Assembly (NCBI GenBank): GCA_012798115.1
Contig: JAAZNV010000014.1
Location: forward strand, 1-46,496
Reading direction: 5' to 3'
Source of the DNA: a candidate division WWE3 bacterium
GTDB taxonomy: Bacteria > Patescibacteriota > WWE3 > UBA101185 > UBA10185
Length of the DNA stretch: 46,496 bases
Shown: positions 1 through 9,192 of the stretch, in pieces
How positions within the stretch are numbered: the stretch's first letter is position 1
Layout of the letters: each line of letters starts with the position of its first letter
Made by a program: the position numbers and the translations under genes
Notes under the pieces: model-generated
Seen by the model: only the letters and a program-made list of their open reading frames with translations
Told to the model about the DNA's origin: nothing
The model's database searches: none

Positions 1-482
1 CCATTATCAAAAGACACCGTATCAGGGTAGAAAATAAGCAATCCCATTTTAGAAATTTTAATTGGTTTAGCTTGTTTGGGATTTTCCATTGCAAATTTAT
101 AAGCAGTTAATTGAGTTCTGTACTTTTCGATTTTATCTTCACCCGGTTGGCTGATTTTGAGGTCAACAAGTGTATAGGTATCATCAGAGTTTTTACATAT
201 TAGATCGTACTTTCCTTTAATAAAGCAGGTCGTGCCAGGGACTGTAATAGATTCTACAAAACCTTCTTGGCTGATTACTTGGCAGTCTGGTAAGGTATCG
301 GATAGTGTATTAAGATTCTTGCCCACAAGACTCCCTTGAATTCTGGTATTAAGCGCTGAAAACACACCGGGCATAGGCATACTTGGTTGAGTAATCCCAT
401 ATTTTATTTTGAGGTAGTAACAGTGTTTGCATTCTTCATAGAGATAGGCGAAGTCTGATGGTGATAATTTGTAAATACTCAT
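1..482 (-). CDS. PD-(D/E)XK (RecB/Cas4-like) nuclease, N-terminal part, cut by window edge
   Basis: This gene is not in the ORF track because it runs off the left edge. I translated it from the ATG at 480-482, which overlaps the stop of the upstream methyltransferase gene (TAATG). The start MSIYKLSPSDFAYLYEECKHC has a cysteine pair (CKHC) like that at the N-terminus of RecB/Cas4-type nucleases. Further on, KGKYDLI followed by VDLKIS gives the Asp and the D-x-K signature of a PD-(D/E)XK active site. About 160 residues are visible and the C-terminus is missing. As the third gene of the helicase-methyltransferase operon it is probably the DNA-cutting or processing subunit. The fold call is fairly safe; the role is inferred from context. 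Confidence 0.75.
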   Translation of the reverse strand, partial: MSIYKLSPSDFAYLYEECKHCYYLKIKYGITQPSMPMPGVFSALNTRIQGSLVGKNLNTLSDTLPDCQVISQEGFVESITVPGTTCFIKGKYDLICKNSDDTYTLVDLKISQPGEDKIEKYRTQLTAYKFAMENPKQAKPIKISKMGLLIFYPDTVSFDN

Positions 483-3400
483 TATATTGTTCCTTCAATC
501 AAACTTATCTCATCTGAGTCAAACCCGTATAATTCATAAAATAGTGAGTCTATCTGCTTTTCATAATTATTAACTTCTTTCTGCTTCTCTATATTAATAG
601 AGTAGTCGGTAGTGTTAGTTATATCGAGGATATCATTAACGAGGCTGATAAATGGCTTTTGATCTTCTAATGAAAGCTTTATTACTGGGATTTTTTCTAC
701 AGCAAATTTTTTCCATTGGATAGTGGCCATACCTGAACTATTACAAATTAGAGAAAAATAAAAATGGCATAATTTTGAATTTAAGAAAGCTAGTAAGTAC
801 TTTAAAGAATCTCCAACCATTAGAAATGCACCGGCTAGAATATAGTCTTCCTTATCAGAATATGCGAACTTATTCCTATTTGTAAGCTCAATCCATATAA
901 TTTTTTCACTCGTAAAATCTTGCATAAAAGCACAATCCCTAAGATTATAAATAGTTTGGCCTTTGTCCTGCCGTTTCTCGAGATTAGACTTATATTTATT
1001 TAAATGGCTCTTTATAGAGGGAAAGTCTTCAACATCTATCCTTGGAATTTCTGAACCCTCCTCAGTTTTATAGCCGTTGTGGGTAGTAATTAGGTATAAA
1101 CCTGACTCTCTATAGAAATATCTGCCTATATCCCTGCCTCTTATAATTGGTTTTATTATGCTTTCAGATTTTTTATCCTCTTTTACAACCTCTTCTTTTA
1201 TCTGATGGTCAATAATGAAGGCCTCATTAAAACCGGTTTTAATTCCATAATTTATTCTTATATTCCACTCAACCAATTCGGTCCCTCTGTCTTCTATTAT
1301 TTTCTTGATACTTATAATCTCAGGTTTTTCTATAGTCCATTCCCTTTCGTTTAGGTCATCTTGAAGAAATTCAAATTCATAGGGATTTCCAATACTTCTA
1401 GAGAAATAAAACCTGTTTTTACTAGTGTGTATTTTTGAAGCTATGAGTATAAGTGTATTTGTAATCGCTTCGAAAATATGTTGATCCCCAAAGTTTATTA
1501 TATTTCTAAGTGTCACGTTATATTTTATGTAACTTCTTAAAAATGAGCCATATCTTGCACGCAAGAATTTATTAGAAGTAATAAATGTTAAAGTTCCAGT
1601 AGTGTTTAGTAGCTTAAAACCCCTCTCATAAAAGTATGTGTAGAGATCTGATACTGAATTATATACGTCATATTCCTTTTCCAGCCCCTCCTTATACGTA
1701 ATTTCTTCTTGTCTTACGTAGGGTGGGTTAGCTATTATAACGTCAAAGCCTCCCTTGTCTTGAAATACTTCGCTATAGTTAAGCTTCCAAAGGAAAAATG
1801 GACGAATATTAGCTTTCTTAAATTTTTCAATTTCCCTCAGTTTAATATCATTCTTCTGTTCCTTAATCGTGGCTTCTATAAGATCCCAGGTTAGGGCATC
1901 AATCTGCTTCTTTATAGAGTCTTTTTGTTTTTTTTGTGAAATACTAAAGAATTCCTTCTGAAGTTCTTTAAGTTTATCTGCTTTTAACTTAGCCTCACTA
2001 ACGAGCTCAAATAGACTAGTATTGTTCGCCTTACTTTTTGTCGCCTTACTTAATTTTTTTAACATTTCATTGTGTTTCTTTATTTCAGACTCTATTTGAA
2101 TCCTTCTGTCAGAATTAAGACCGCCGTTGGAGTATAGATTGAAAAACTCTCTTTGTAATTCATTAATCTTGTTTTTAATTTCATTCATTTGTGAACTGCT
2201 ATCATAGGTTGGATTGTTTATTATTTCTTCATCAAACAGTTTTATACCTTCGTATTCTTGGAGTAGACTATTACCTTGCATTATTTTATAGTCGAGGTTC
2301 GGCAATGGTTTTATAAGGTTTATGTCTTTTTCTTCTACAATCAAGGACAACCAAAGTCTAAGTTTAGCTATTTCAGTGGCACCGAGGTCTATGTCTACAC
2401 CATATAAATTATCTTGAATTGCGTGATGTTTTAAAGCATAAACAGACCTATCTCCATCTACTAAATAACTTGAGATGATACTTCTTACCTTAACGATTTC
2501 GGTCATCATTCCTACCAAAAAGGCACCAGAACCGACCGCAGGGTCACAAACTCTGATATTGGATAATGCTTCATCTATTTCTTTAGCGTTTGATACAACA
2601 CTTGCGGGCAACTTATAAAAATAGGTCGCAGTTTCCTCTCCAGCTTTAGTTACCACCTTATCGTTCTCGACAGCAGCCTCGCCAACTTTAATAAGTGTGT
2701 CTATGTCTTTCTTATCAATTTTTTCTTTTAGCTCTCCGACAAGGTAATTTGCTAAACTCTCCTGGCACATATAATGTACGATCTCACGTGGTGTGTAATA
2801 TGCTCCTTTTGATTTTCTATCCTTAATCTCCAGCAGGTTTTCAAATACTTTCCCGAGCATCTCAGGATCTACTGCAACTTCTTTTTCTAAGGGCTCATCC
2901 TCCTTAACTGTAAAGTTATATCTGTCGAAAACATCCAATATTGCTGTCCCTAAATCTCCCTCAGCAGTTTTTTCCTTGTTAGAAAAAAGGCTATTTGGTA
3001 GTTGTATGTCTGTATGTACCCAGTCGTAATTATTTAATGGATCAAATAAACCTCCGTTCAAAAAAGGAATCTTACTGTTAAATCTACTATAAAAATTATC
3101 GGGTCTTTCTGTAGCGAGTGCTTCGTAGAAGAGTGGTTCTAAAATATCATTGAAAAAGTTAGTGTAATTAGTTATTTGACTATCAAATAATTTCCTAAGA
3201 AAATCTTTTGGACCCGTACCCCATTCATCGTCTCGCTTTACACCAAACCACCCCTTTTTTTGTAAGAAATATAAAAATACAATTTGTCCTAGAAGTTTTT
3301 TGGAAAAGTCAGATGTGCTAATACTCTTATCTTCGAAATCTTTTTTTATCAAAGGGTCGTTTTTCAGTTGTTCATCAAGCTCATCCTTTACTTTCAAAAA

Positions 3401-4021
3401 CAATTCTCTATATTTTTCAAAGAATTCTTTGGTTACCTTTTCAATATTAAAAGCCTCCTCAAGTTGGTTTAATGTGGGGTTATCCTTATCATCCTCGATA
3501 ATTGGTACGAGTCGGCTTTGAGCAGTGTGGCTTGATTCGTTGTTTCCTACAAGAAAGGAAAATCTTTTAGCGGGAGTTAATTCCTTCTTAATCTTTACTT
3601 TACCATTTTGGCTGTTATCGATAGCATACTCCATTCTTACTAGTGAAAAGCGCCAATCGATCTCGTTCGGGGAAACAAATGCTACTAAAGCAGCGTCCTT
3701 TAATATGTCTCCTCTACTGCCGTTTAAGTACCAAGCAACAAAGTTTCTTTGCATGCTTCTTGCTTGCTCCAGTGAAGTTTCTTTGTTTAGATTTACTATC
3801 AATATGTCAATTTCGTTTTCCTCAGAGTCTTTATACTTTCCAAGCCTTTCAAGTGTATTTATATAATCTCTATACGCGGTGGGGATATAATTACCACGGT
3901 ATACAAATGTTTTTTCTTCAAATACGTTTAATAGGTTTTTAATGAAATAGTGGAATTTCTCTTTATCAAATTTGTTTTCAAAAGTGTCTTTAACAATCTT
4001 TCTGGCTAATTCTTTATTCAC
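482..4021 (-). CDS. Eco57I-type adenine-specific DNA methyltransferase, large (1179 aa)
   Basis: The protein carries the SAM-binding motif I CDPAVGSGAF at about residue 491 and the catalytic motif IV NPPY at about 763, in the I-to-IV order of gamma-class N6-adenine methylases. GAYYTPREIV just upstream of motif I is the usual lead-in of Eco57I-like enzymes. The C-terminal part probably recognises the target site. The first 380 or so residues are an extension of unclear function; EIDILIV might belong to a nuclease-like fold, but I cannot show a full active site. The start is GTG, preceded by AAAGGA and one base after the upstream helicase stop, so translation is probably coupled. The downstream nuclease gene overlaps its stop codon. 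With those neighbours it should be the modification (or fused restriction-modification) subunit of a defence system. Confidence 0.85.
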   Translation of the reverse strand: MNKELARKIVKDTFENKFDKEKFHYFIKNLLNVFEEKTFVYRGNYIPTAYRDYINTLERLGKYKDSEENEIDILIVNLNKETSLEQARSMQRNFVAWYLNGSRGDILKDAALVAFVSPNEIDWRFSLVRMEYAIDNSQNGKVKIKKELTPAKRFSFLVGNNESSHTAQSRLVPIIEDDKDNPTLNQLEEAFNIEKVTKEFFEKYRELFLKVKDELDEQLKNDPLIKKDFEDKSISTSDFSKKLLGQIVFLYFLQKKGWFGVKRDDEWGTGPKDFLRKLFDSQITNYTNFFNDILEPLFYEALATERPDNFYSRFNSKIPFLNGGLFDPLNNYDWVHTDIQLPNSLFSNKEKTAEGDLGTAILDVFDRYNFTVKEDEPLEKEVAVDPEMLGKVFENLLEIKDRKSKGAYYTPREIVHYMCQESLANYLVGELKEKIDKKDIDTLIKVGEAAVENDKVVTKAGEETATYFYKLPASVVSNAKEIDEALSNIRVCDPAVGSGAFLVGMMTEIVKVRSIISSYLVDGDRSVYALKHHAIQDNLYGVDIDLGATEIAKLRLWLSLIVEEKDINLIKPLPNLDYKIMQGNSLLQEYEGIKLFDEEIINNPTYDSSSQMNEIKNKINELQREFFNLYSNGGLNSDRRIQIESEIKKHNEMLKKLSKATKSKANNTSLFELVSEAKLKADKLKELQKEFFSISQKKQKDSIKKQIDALTWDLIEATIKEQKNDIKLREIEKFKKANIRPFFLWKLNYSEVFQDKGGFDVIIANPPYVRQEEITYKEGLEKEYDVYNSVSDLYTYFYERGFKLLNTTGTLTFITSNKFLRARYGSFLRSYIKYNVTLRNIINFGDQHIFEAITNTLILIASKIHTSKNRFYFSRSIGNPYEFEFLQDDLNEREWTIEKPEIISIKKIIEDRGTELVEWNIRINYGIKTGFNEAFIIDHQIKEEVVKEDKKSESIIKPIIRGRDIGRYFYRESGLYLITTHNGYKTEEGSEIPRIDVEDFPSIKSHLNKYKSNLEKRQDKGQTIYNLRDCAFMQDFTSEKIIWIELTNRNKFAYSDKEDYILAGAFLMVGDSLKYLLAFLNSKLCHFYFSLICNSSGMATIQWKKFAVEKIPVIKLSLEDQKPFISLVNDILDITNTTDYSINIEKQKEVNNYEKQIDSLFYELYGFDSDEISLIEGTI

Positions 4022-4022
4022 C

Positions 4023-7000
4023 TTACTGTCCTTTCCCAGTGAAATACTCAGATAGTATTACTTCCCTAGGGCCAGAAGTCTGTGCAGAACTCTCCGCTAA
4101 AGACTCTTTGAAAAGCTCATTAGGTATATCTCGTTTACAAACTGCAATTACTTTCAATGGGTCAATTGATGATTTTAATTCCTCATCTATTTCTTGTTTT
4201 AGCACTTTCAGAGTTTGCCTTGGTAATACACCTTCCTCCAATAAACGTATAACGTCTTTAAGATACTGTTCTTGATCCTCAGTAAATCCTTGATAGTGTT
4301 TGATTTGATTACTATTGAGATATTTCAATAACTGAGTTGCATTATCTCTTCCACTTGTTTTCTCAGCGATTTCGGCTTCATCGGTTGTTGCAAAGGTAAA
4401 CTCTTCTTTACTTTTTTCTAATAGTTCATAGTAATTCTTTCCCATCTTTTCTCTCTGAGTTTCTGGTTCTACTGTTAATAGATTAGCGGTAGTTATAAAA
4501 TCTAATTCGGTCGCTGTCTTACTGTCACTCAAGTAGAACTTTTCAAGTCTTCCCTTTCTCATGTATGAAAGCAGGGAGTTTTTATGCTCGTTTTGTGTAC
4601 GTGCAGTACGAGCTTTTCTGGGAAGCCTCTTTATTTTTTCGAACAAATCTACTTCTTTATCGCGAATATCCTTTATTACATGTAAGAACTTAAGCTCGCT
4701 CTCCTCATCCTTACCTTCGCCAGTGATAGTCTCTTTCATAGTCAACTGTTGGAATAAGTCGTGAGATTTGATTTCTTCTCCATCAGTTAATAAGCGAGCG
4801 TCATTACCCAACATCTCTATAAACATTTTAATTTTATATTCAGCAGCTTCCTTTAGTTGTATTTGATTATTGGCTTGCTGTGTTGGAAAGAAATTAAAAG
4901 TATATATAACATCAAACTTTGTATCGACGCGATTTATACGTCCCACTCTCTGCATTAATCTGGTTGGATTCCAAGGAAGGTCGTAGTTTATAACAACATT
5001 GGATCGGTGTAAATTTACACCTTCTGCTAAAACCTCTGTTGTAACCAGTATTCTAAAGTCATCACTTCTGTTTCTAGCTCTTGCGTCGAAGTTGTCTATA
5101 ACTTGATTTCTAATAATGTTACTTGAGGCACCAGTAAAAAGCAGTGTTTGGGTAGGAAAGTTACTTTCCAAATTCTTCTGAATATATTCTGCTGTTTCTT
5201 TAGATTCTGTAAATATTATTAACTTATTTTCCTTTAAGATGTTGTTTGATTTAAGGTTTGAAACAAATTCCAAAAGCTTTGGATCCCTATTAATCTTATT
5301 CCACAATTTCTGTATATCTGTAAGTATCCTCATATCATTTAATAGATTTTCTTTAAGCTGCGGATCGAAGTCATCTGTTGAGTATTTTTGAGCCTTATCC
5401 TCATCAATTAGCCTTTGTACTGCCTCATCATCATCGTTTTCAAGCATTTCAAATATCTTGTCTACATATCCTTTACTCACATAAACGTTTCCCTTCTCAT
5501 ATTCGTTTATAAACTGCTCATACGAGTAAAGAAATCTTTTTAATGTTTGCTTGAATGCAAAGAAACTACTTTCAAGACGTTTTATCAGGAGTATTTTCAT
5601 GAAACGACCCATATTTCTTTGTCCTTGTTCCTCAATGTTTTTTTGTTCACCGGTGAAATAAAGCATCGGCATATATCTTGAATAGGTAAATTCTTTTGTT
5701 ATTAATTCGATGGTTTTATTAAAAATCTCATCCTCCTCAGTATCTAGTTGATAAAATATCGGTTCGGGGTTCGCTACCTCAGGAAACTTTAAATTTTGCC
5801 TTTTTAAATCCTCACCAAAGTATTTTTGTATCTCGCTTCTGGTTCTTCTAACCATAAGGTGCTTTAGCACCTTCTCACGAATATCCCTTGAGTTTTGTTC
5901 TACCACAGACATATACTCCTCGTGGTCATCTTGTCTGTTTAACCCCTTAAGGTTGTTATCAAGTTTTGCAAAGAAAGATTCAAGATTGGGTAGTCCAGGC
6001 AAAGTGCTTTTTTTGGATTTTTGAAAAAGTTTTATTTGGCTCAGAATATCCTTAGGTGAATTATTTAAAGGTGTGGCTGTAATTAATATAACCCTCTTAC
6101 CCCAGCATATTTGTTTTAACAACTCGTATCTTCCTGTGACTTCGTTCCTAAAATTGTGGGATTCGTCTATAAAAACATTTTTATACTCCTCGGTTCCTTT
6201 CGCCACTAGTTTGTGCAATGATCCTATCGACTCAAAAGTTGCCGGTATATTGAAGTCTTTGAATACATTTCTCCATGAACCCAGATTTCTCTCGTCCAAA
6301 AGGTTAGGAGGTGCAAGAACTAAATTCCTACCCTCAAGTTGTTGGGCTAGCATGGAGGCGATATATGTTTTACCAAGACCCACGACATCCGAAATGAAAA
6401 CACCTCCATACTCTTCAACAATTCTTTTTGCGTTTAATACCGCCTGTTCTTGGTATTCCAAAGATTTAAAATTCTCGGGTATGTATTTATAAAATAACTC
6501 CTCAGATTGACTCAAGTCTGTTTTAAAATACTCATATAAAAACTTCAAATATAACTCATAAGGCGTGATCGTATCATTTAGCCAAGTTCTTTGCTGTACT
6601 GTTTCTATATATTTCTCGCTTACATCTACTGCCGACTCCCACAAGTGATTAAATTGTTTCTGTGCAAAAGAAACATCCTCAGGTCTACTCAATTCAACGT
6701 TAAACTCTAGGTTGTCAACAAGACCACTTTTTGTAAAATTGCTCGATCCTGTAATAACCCTTCCGACATCTCTATCTCCTTCCTTAAAACCCATAATATA
6801 GAGTTTTGCGTGTAGATTCTCTGTAGGATAAGCCTTTATCTCGAGCTTGCCCGATCTTAACCACTCGATAAATTTGTACACACCTTTTTCAACAGCTTCG
6901 GAATCTTTGGAGTTTTCTAACTCACTAAAAATCATGTTTTCAAAGTGTGTTTTTGTTTCTGAGTAAGAATATTCAAGCTCAAGTTGTTTTGATTTCTCTA

Positions 7001-7211
7001 TGAAAGTAGTTACTTCACTACTGGTACCTATACCAATAAGTATTCTTATTTTATTTGTTGTTTCTAAAGACTCGTATAATTCATGGAAACCACTTGAGTA
7101 AAAATACCCAACCAAAACATCAAAATACGCAGTATCTTTTATGAGTGTTCTAAATCTATCTAAAAGGGAGCTATTATTCTCGTTTGTAATAAAGCTTGTG
7201 TCTGTGCTCAT
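4023..7211 (-). CDS. PLD-domain plus SNF2/DEAD-like helicase
   Basis: The N-terminal 200 residues hold a phospholipase-D-type domain with HAKLYIM at about 132 followed by GSSNFT, the HxK...GSxN half-site used by PLD nucleases. A superfamily 2 motor follows: Walker A GLGKT (about 276), DESH (about 347), the ITATP motif III, and QRVGRINR as motif VI (about 755). PLD-SNF2 fusions occur in restriction and phage-defence loci. The ORF track starts at a TTG (7229). I prefer the ATG at 7211 because TATAAT lies exactly 6 nt upstream of it, giving a leaderless message, and no SD is present. It heads the operon with the methyltransferase (1 nt gap) and the PD-(D/E)XK protein, and is probably the translocating subunit. 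Confidence 0.88.
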   Translation of the reverse strand: MSTDTSFITNENNSSLLDRFRTLIKDTAYFDVLVGYFYSSGFHELYESLETTNKIRILIGIGTSSEVTTFIEKSKQLELEYSYSETKTHFENMIFSELENSKDSEAVEKGVYKFIEWLRSGKLEIKAYPTENLHAKLYIMGFKEGDRDVGRVITGSSNFTKSGLVDNLEFNVELSRPEDVSFAQKQFNHLWESAVDVSEKYIETVQQRTWLNDTITPYELYLKFLYEYFKTDLSQSEELFYKYIPENFKSLEYQEQAVLNAKRIVEEYGGVFISDVVGLGKTYIASMLAQQLEGRNLVLAPPNLLDERNLGSWRNVFKDFNIPATFESIGSLHKLVAKGTEEYKNVFIDESHNFRNEVTGRYELLKQICWGKRVILITATPLNNSPKDILSQIKLFQKSKKSTLPGLPNLESFFAKLDNNLKGLNRQDDHEEYMSVVEQNSRDIREKVLKHLMVRRTRSEIQKYFGEDLKRQNLKFPEVANPEPIFYQLDTEEDEIFNKTIELITKEFTYSRYMPMLYFTGEQKNIEEQGQRNMGRFMKILLIKRLESSFFAFKQTLKRFLYSYEQFINEYEKGNVYVSKGYVDKIFEMLENDDDEAVQRLIDEDKAQKYSTDDFDPQLKENLLNDMRILTDIQKLWNKINRDPKLLEFVSNLKSNNILKENKLIIFTESKETAEYIQKNLESNFPTQTLLFTGASSNIIRNQVIDNFDARARNRSDDFRILVTTEVLAEGVNLHRSNVVINYDLPWNPTRLMQRVGRINRVDTKFDVIYTFNFFPTQQANNQIQLKEAAEYKIKMFIEMLGNDARLLTDGEEIKSHDLFQQLTMKETITGEGKDEESELKFLHVIKDIRDKEVDLFEKIKRLPRKARTARTQNEHKNSLLSYMRKGRLEKFYLSDSKTATELDFITTANLLTVEPETQREKMGKNYYELLEKSKEEFTFATTDEAEIAEKTSGRDNATQLLKYLNSNQIKHYQGFTEDQEQYLKDVIRLLEEGVLPRQTLKVLKQEIDEELKSSIDPLKVIAVCKRDIPNELFKESLAESSAQTSGPREVILSEYFTGKGQ

Positions 7212-7217
7212 ATTGTC

Positions 7218-7223
7218 ATTATA
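7218..7223 (-). promoter_or_regulatory. -10 box of the defence operon, leaderless start
   Basis: A perfect TATAAT on the minus strand ends 6 nt before the ATG at 7211, so transcription should begin at or next to the start codon. This supports the ATG over the upstream TTG, which lies 5' of the box. Confidence 0.6.
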
Positions 7224-7328
7224 ACTCAACTTATAAAGTAATCGAATATTGAAAATATACTAATGAAATATTATATAGAAGAGTGTAGGTAATTATTGAC
7301 TATTTACTGTATTGACGGGAATAACCTT

Positions 7329-7357
7329 TTGACTAATCTTTTTGTTAGTGCTATAAA
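7329..7357 (+). promoter_or_regulatory. Promoter of the ParB-methyltransferase/terminase operon
   Basis: TTGACT (7329-7334) and TATAAA (7352-7357) are separated by exactly 17 bp. The expected transcription start is near 7364, which gives a leader of about 85 nt containing alternative hairpins. It is the only good plus-strand promoter before the mobile-element genes. Confidence 0.65.
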
Positions 7358-7390
7358 AGAATTACAACTTAATAGAACTTAATCTACCAA

Positions 7391-7436
7391 GGGAGGTTTG
7401 AAATGTAATAAATTTTGCCTCCTTTTTTGTGGAGGC
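7391..7436 (+). promoter_or_regulatory. Leader with alternative GGAGG/CCTCC hairpins and a start-stop codon pair
   Basis: GGAGG at 7392-7396 can pair with CCTCC at 7418-7422, which is followed directly by six T residues and so resembles a terminator. The same GCCTCC (7417-7422) can instead pair with GGAGGC at 7431-7436 around an 8-nt loop. The first GGAGG is also a good SD for ATG-TAA at 7403-7408, an ORF of one codon. A ribosome held there would block the terminator-like stem. Pairing is seen directly; attenuation is inference. Confidence 0.5.
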
Positions 7437-7448
7437 TGAAAGGAAAGT

Positions 7449-8786
7449 ATGTTGCAAAACAGACCTCTACAGGTAAATAACGTATCTGTAAAGAACCTTG
7501 TACCTAGTTTTTATAATCCCCGTAAGTGGTCGAAAGAATCCGTAGAACAGTTAAAGGAAAGTATTAGCAAATTCGGACTAGTAGATCCGATTATTGTTAA
7601 TAATGCCAAAAACAGAAAAGGTGTCATTATCGGAGGACACTTTAGATTTCATGTAGCCAAACTACTAAATTATAATGAGATACCCGTTGTATACGTAAAT
7701 ATTCCGAATATAGAAAAAGAAAAGGAGCTAAACCTGCGTTTAAACAAGAATATCGGAGATTGGGATTACAAACTTCTGGCTGAATTTGATCCGTCAATCC
7801 TTGGAAATATAGGTTTTTCCGGTGAGGATCTTGATGACATATTCGGCTTAGATGAAACACCAGAGATTTTTGACTTGGAAAAAGAGCTGGCAAAGCTTGA
7901 TATCAAGAAGATCCGAATCAAAAAGGGAGATGTATTAAGACTGGGTGAAAGCAAACTCATGTGTGGAGACTCAACAGTTGAGACCGATGTATTAAAGCTT
8001 ATGGGCAAAGAAAAAGCTGATATGTGTTTTACTGATCCCCCATACATATTGGACTACCTTAAAGGAAAGAAGAAGGCTGGTAACGCTATAACAGGATTTG
8101 GAGCTAAAAGAGATAGAAGATATCTGGAAACTGATGTGTTACCAGATGATTTTACTGAGAAATGGATGGCTAACATTCATAAAGTCCAGAACGAAAGCTT
8201 CTCAATTATTGTTTATGAGAACTGGAAAAACCTTAGAACTATTTGGGGCGAAATGGAAAAGTACTGGAAGGTCAAAAACATGATCGTGTGGCACTTGCCC
8301 AATAGAACCCAAGGCTTCGCAGGAAAATACAGATTTTTCTCTAAGCACGACATAGCAATGATTGGTGCAAGTCCAAATGTTGATATACCGTTTAACTTAG
8401 AACCTGAAAAAGATGGCTTACAGAATGAGTATGAGACAGCTCTTTACGCAATTTCTGGTAAGCCGCAATGGGAAAGCTATAAACACGGTAAGAAATATCA
8501 GCCAACAGATTTTATAGAATACGTAGCATCGGATGAAAAAAGCTCTGGCCAAGGAATAATCTTTGGAACCAAGCCTATTGAGATACTCATCCCCTACATT
8601 AAGGTGCTAACAAAACGTGATGACTTAATAATAGAACCATTTGGTGGCTCAGGATCGACGCTTATCGCTGCAACAAAGATGAAAAGGAGATGCTACGTCA
8701 TGGAAAAGTCCCCCGTGTACGCTGAGGTTATTAAAAGAAGGTGGGAAAAGTTAACAGGTAAGAAAGGAGAAATAATCCATGAATAA
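7449..8786 (+). CDS. ParB-like N-terminal domain fused to N6-adenine DNA methyltransferase
   Basis: Residues 1-130 form a ParB/Srx-like domain (YNPRKW, FGLVDPIIV, IGGHFR, NKNIGDWD), as seen at the front of many phage methylases. The rest is a beta-class DNA methyltransferase with catalytic DPPY at about residue 197 and the SAM-binding FGGSGST near residue 400, motif IV before motif I. DPPY favours adenine N6 methylation. Length (445 aa) is typical of this phage architecture. The start follows AAAGGAAAGT, a reasonable SD. The gene overlaps the next ORF by 8 nt, so it is translationally linked to the terminase genes. It probably modifies the DNA of the mobile element, either for protection against restriction or for packaging control. 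Confidence 0.9.
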   Translation: MLQNRPLQVNNVSVKNLVPSFYNPRKWSKESVEQLKESISKFGLVDPIIVNNAKNRKGVIIGGHFRFHVAKLLNYNEIPVVYVNIPNIEKEKELNLRLNKNIGDWDYKLLAEFDPSILGNIGFSGEDLDDIFGLDETPEIFDLEKELAKLDIKKIRIKKGDVLRLGESKLMCGDSTVETDVLKLMGKEKADMCFTDPPYILDYLKGKKKAGNAITGFGAKRDRRYLETDVLPDDFTEKWMANIHKVQNESFSIIVYENWKNLRTIWGEMEKYWKVKNMIVWHLPNRTQGFAGKYRFFSKHDIAMIGASPNVDIPFNLEPEKDGLQNEYETALYAISGKPQWESYKHGKKYQPTDFIEYVASDEKSSGQGIIFGTKPIEILIPYIKVLTKRDDLIIEPFGGSGSTLIAATKMKRRCYVMEKSPVYAEVIKRRWEKLTGKKGEIIHE

Positions 8787-9192
8787 AACAATCCAAAAAA
8801 GACAACAGAAAGAAAAGGCATTACTTCTAGAACACTTGGAAAAGACGCCTATTATCCAGTTTGCCTGTGAGAAGACAGGAGTGTCCCGAGCTACATTTTA
8901 CAGGTGGAAACTGGACGATAAAGAGTTTGCTGAAAAAGCTGATAAAGCATTGCAGGAAGGTGTAGCACTTATGAACGACTATGCCGAGTCACAGCTAATA
9001 TCTTCAATCAGGGATAAAAACATGACAGCAATAATATATTGGTTAAAGCATCGACATAAAGAGTATTCCAACAGAATTCAGGTTACAGGATATATGGAAC
9101 ATAAAAATGTAGAGATAAGCGCTGAATACAGAGAGCTTATCGAAAAAGCTTTGGACTTATCTCTTCCGGAAGGAGGCATAAACGATGCTTAA
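8779..9192 (+). CDS. Terminase small subunit-like HTH protein (phBC6A51 type)
   Basis: This 137-aa protein has an N-terminal helix-turn-helix with CEKTGVSRATFYRWK, like phBC6A51-type terminase small subunits that bind the packaging site. A long helical segment follows (IIYWLKHRHKEYSN), suited to oligomerisation. The start is preceded by AAAGGAGAAA, a strong SD. It overlaps the methyltransferase by 8 nt and the large terminase by 8 nt, the classical small-large terminase order. The alternative reading, a generic transposase-like HTH, is less likely given the neighbour. Confidence 0.78.
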   Translation: MNKTIQKRQQKEKALLLEHLEKTPIIQFACEKTGVSRATFYRWKLDDKEFAEKADKALQEGVALMNDYAESQLISSIRDKNMTAIIYWLKHRHKEYSNRIQVTGYMEHKNVEISAEYRELIEKALDLSLPEGGINDA

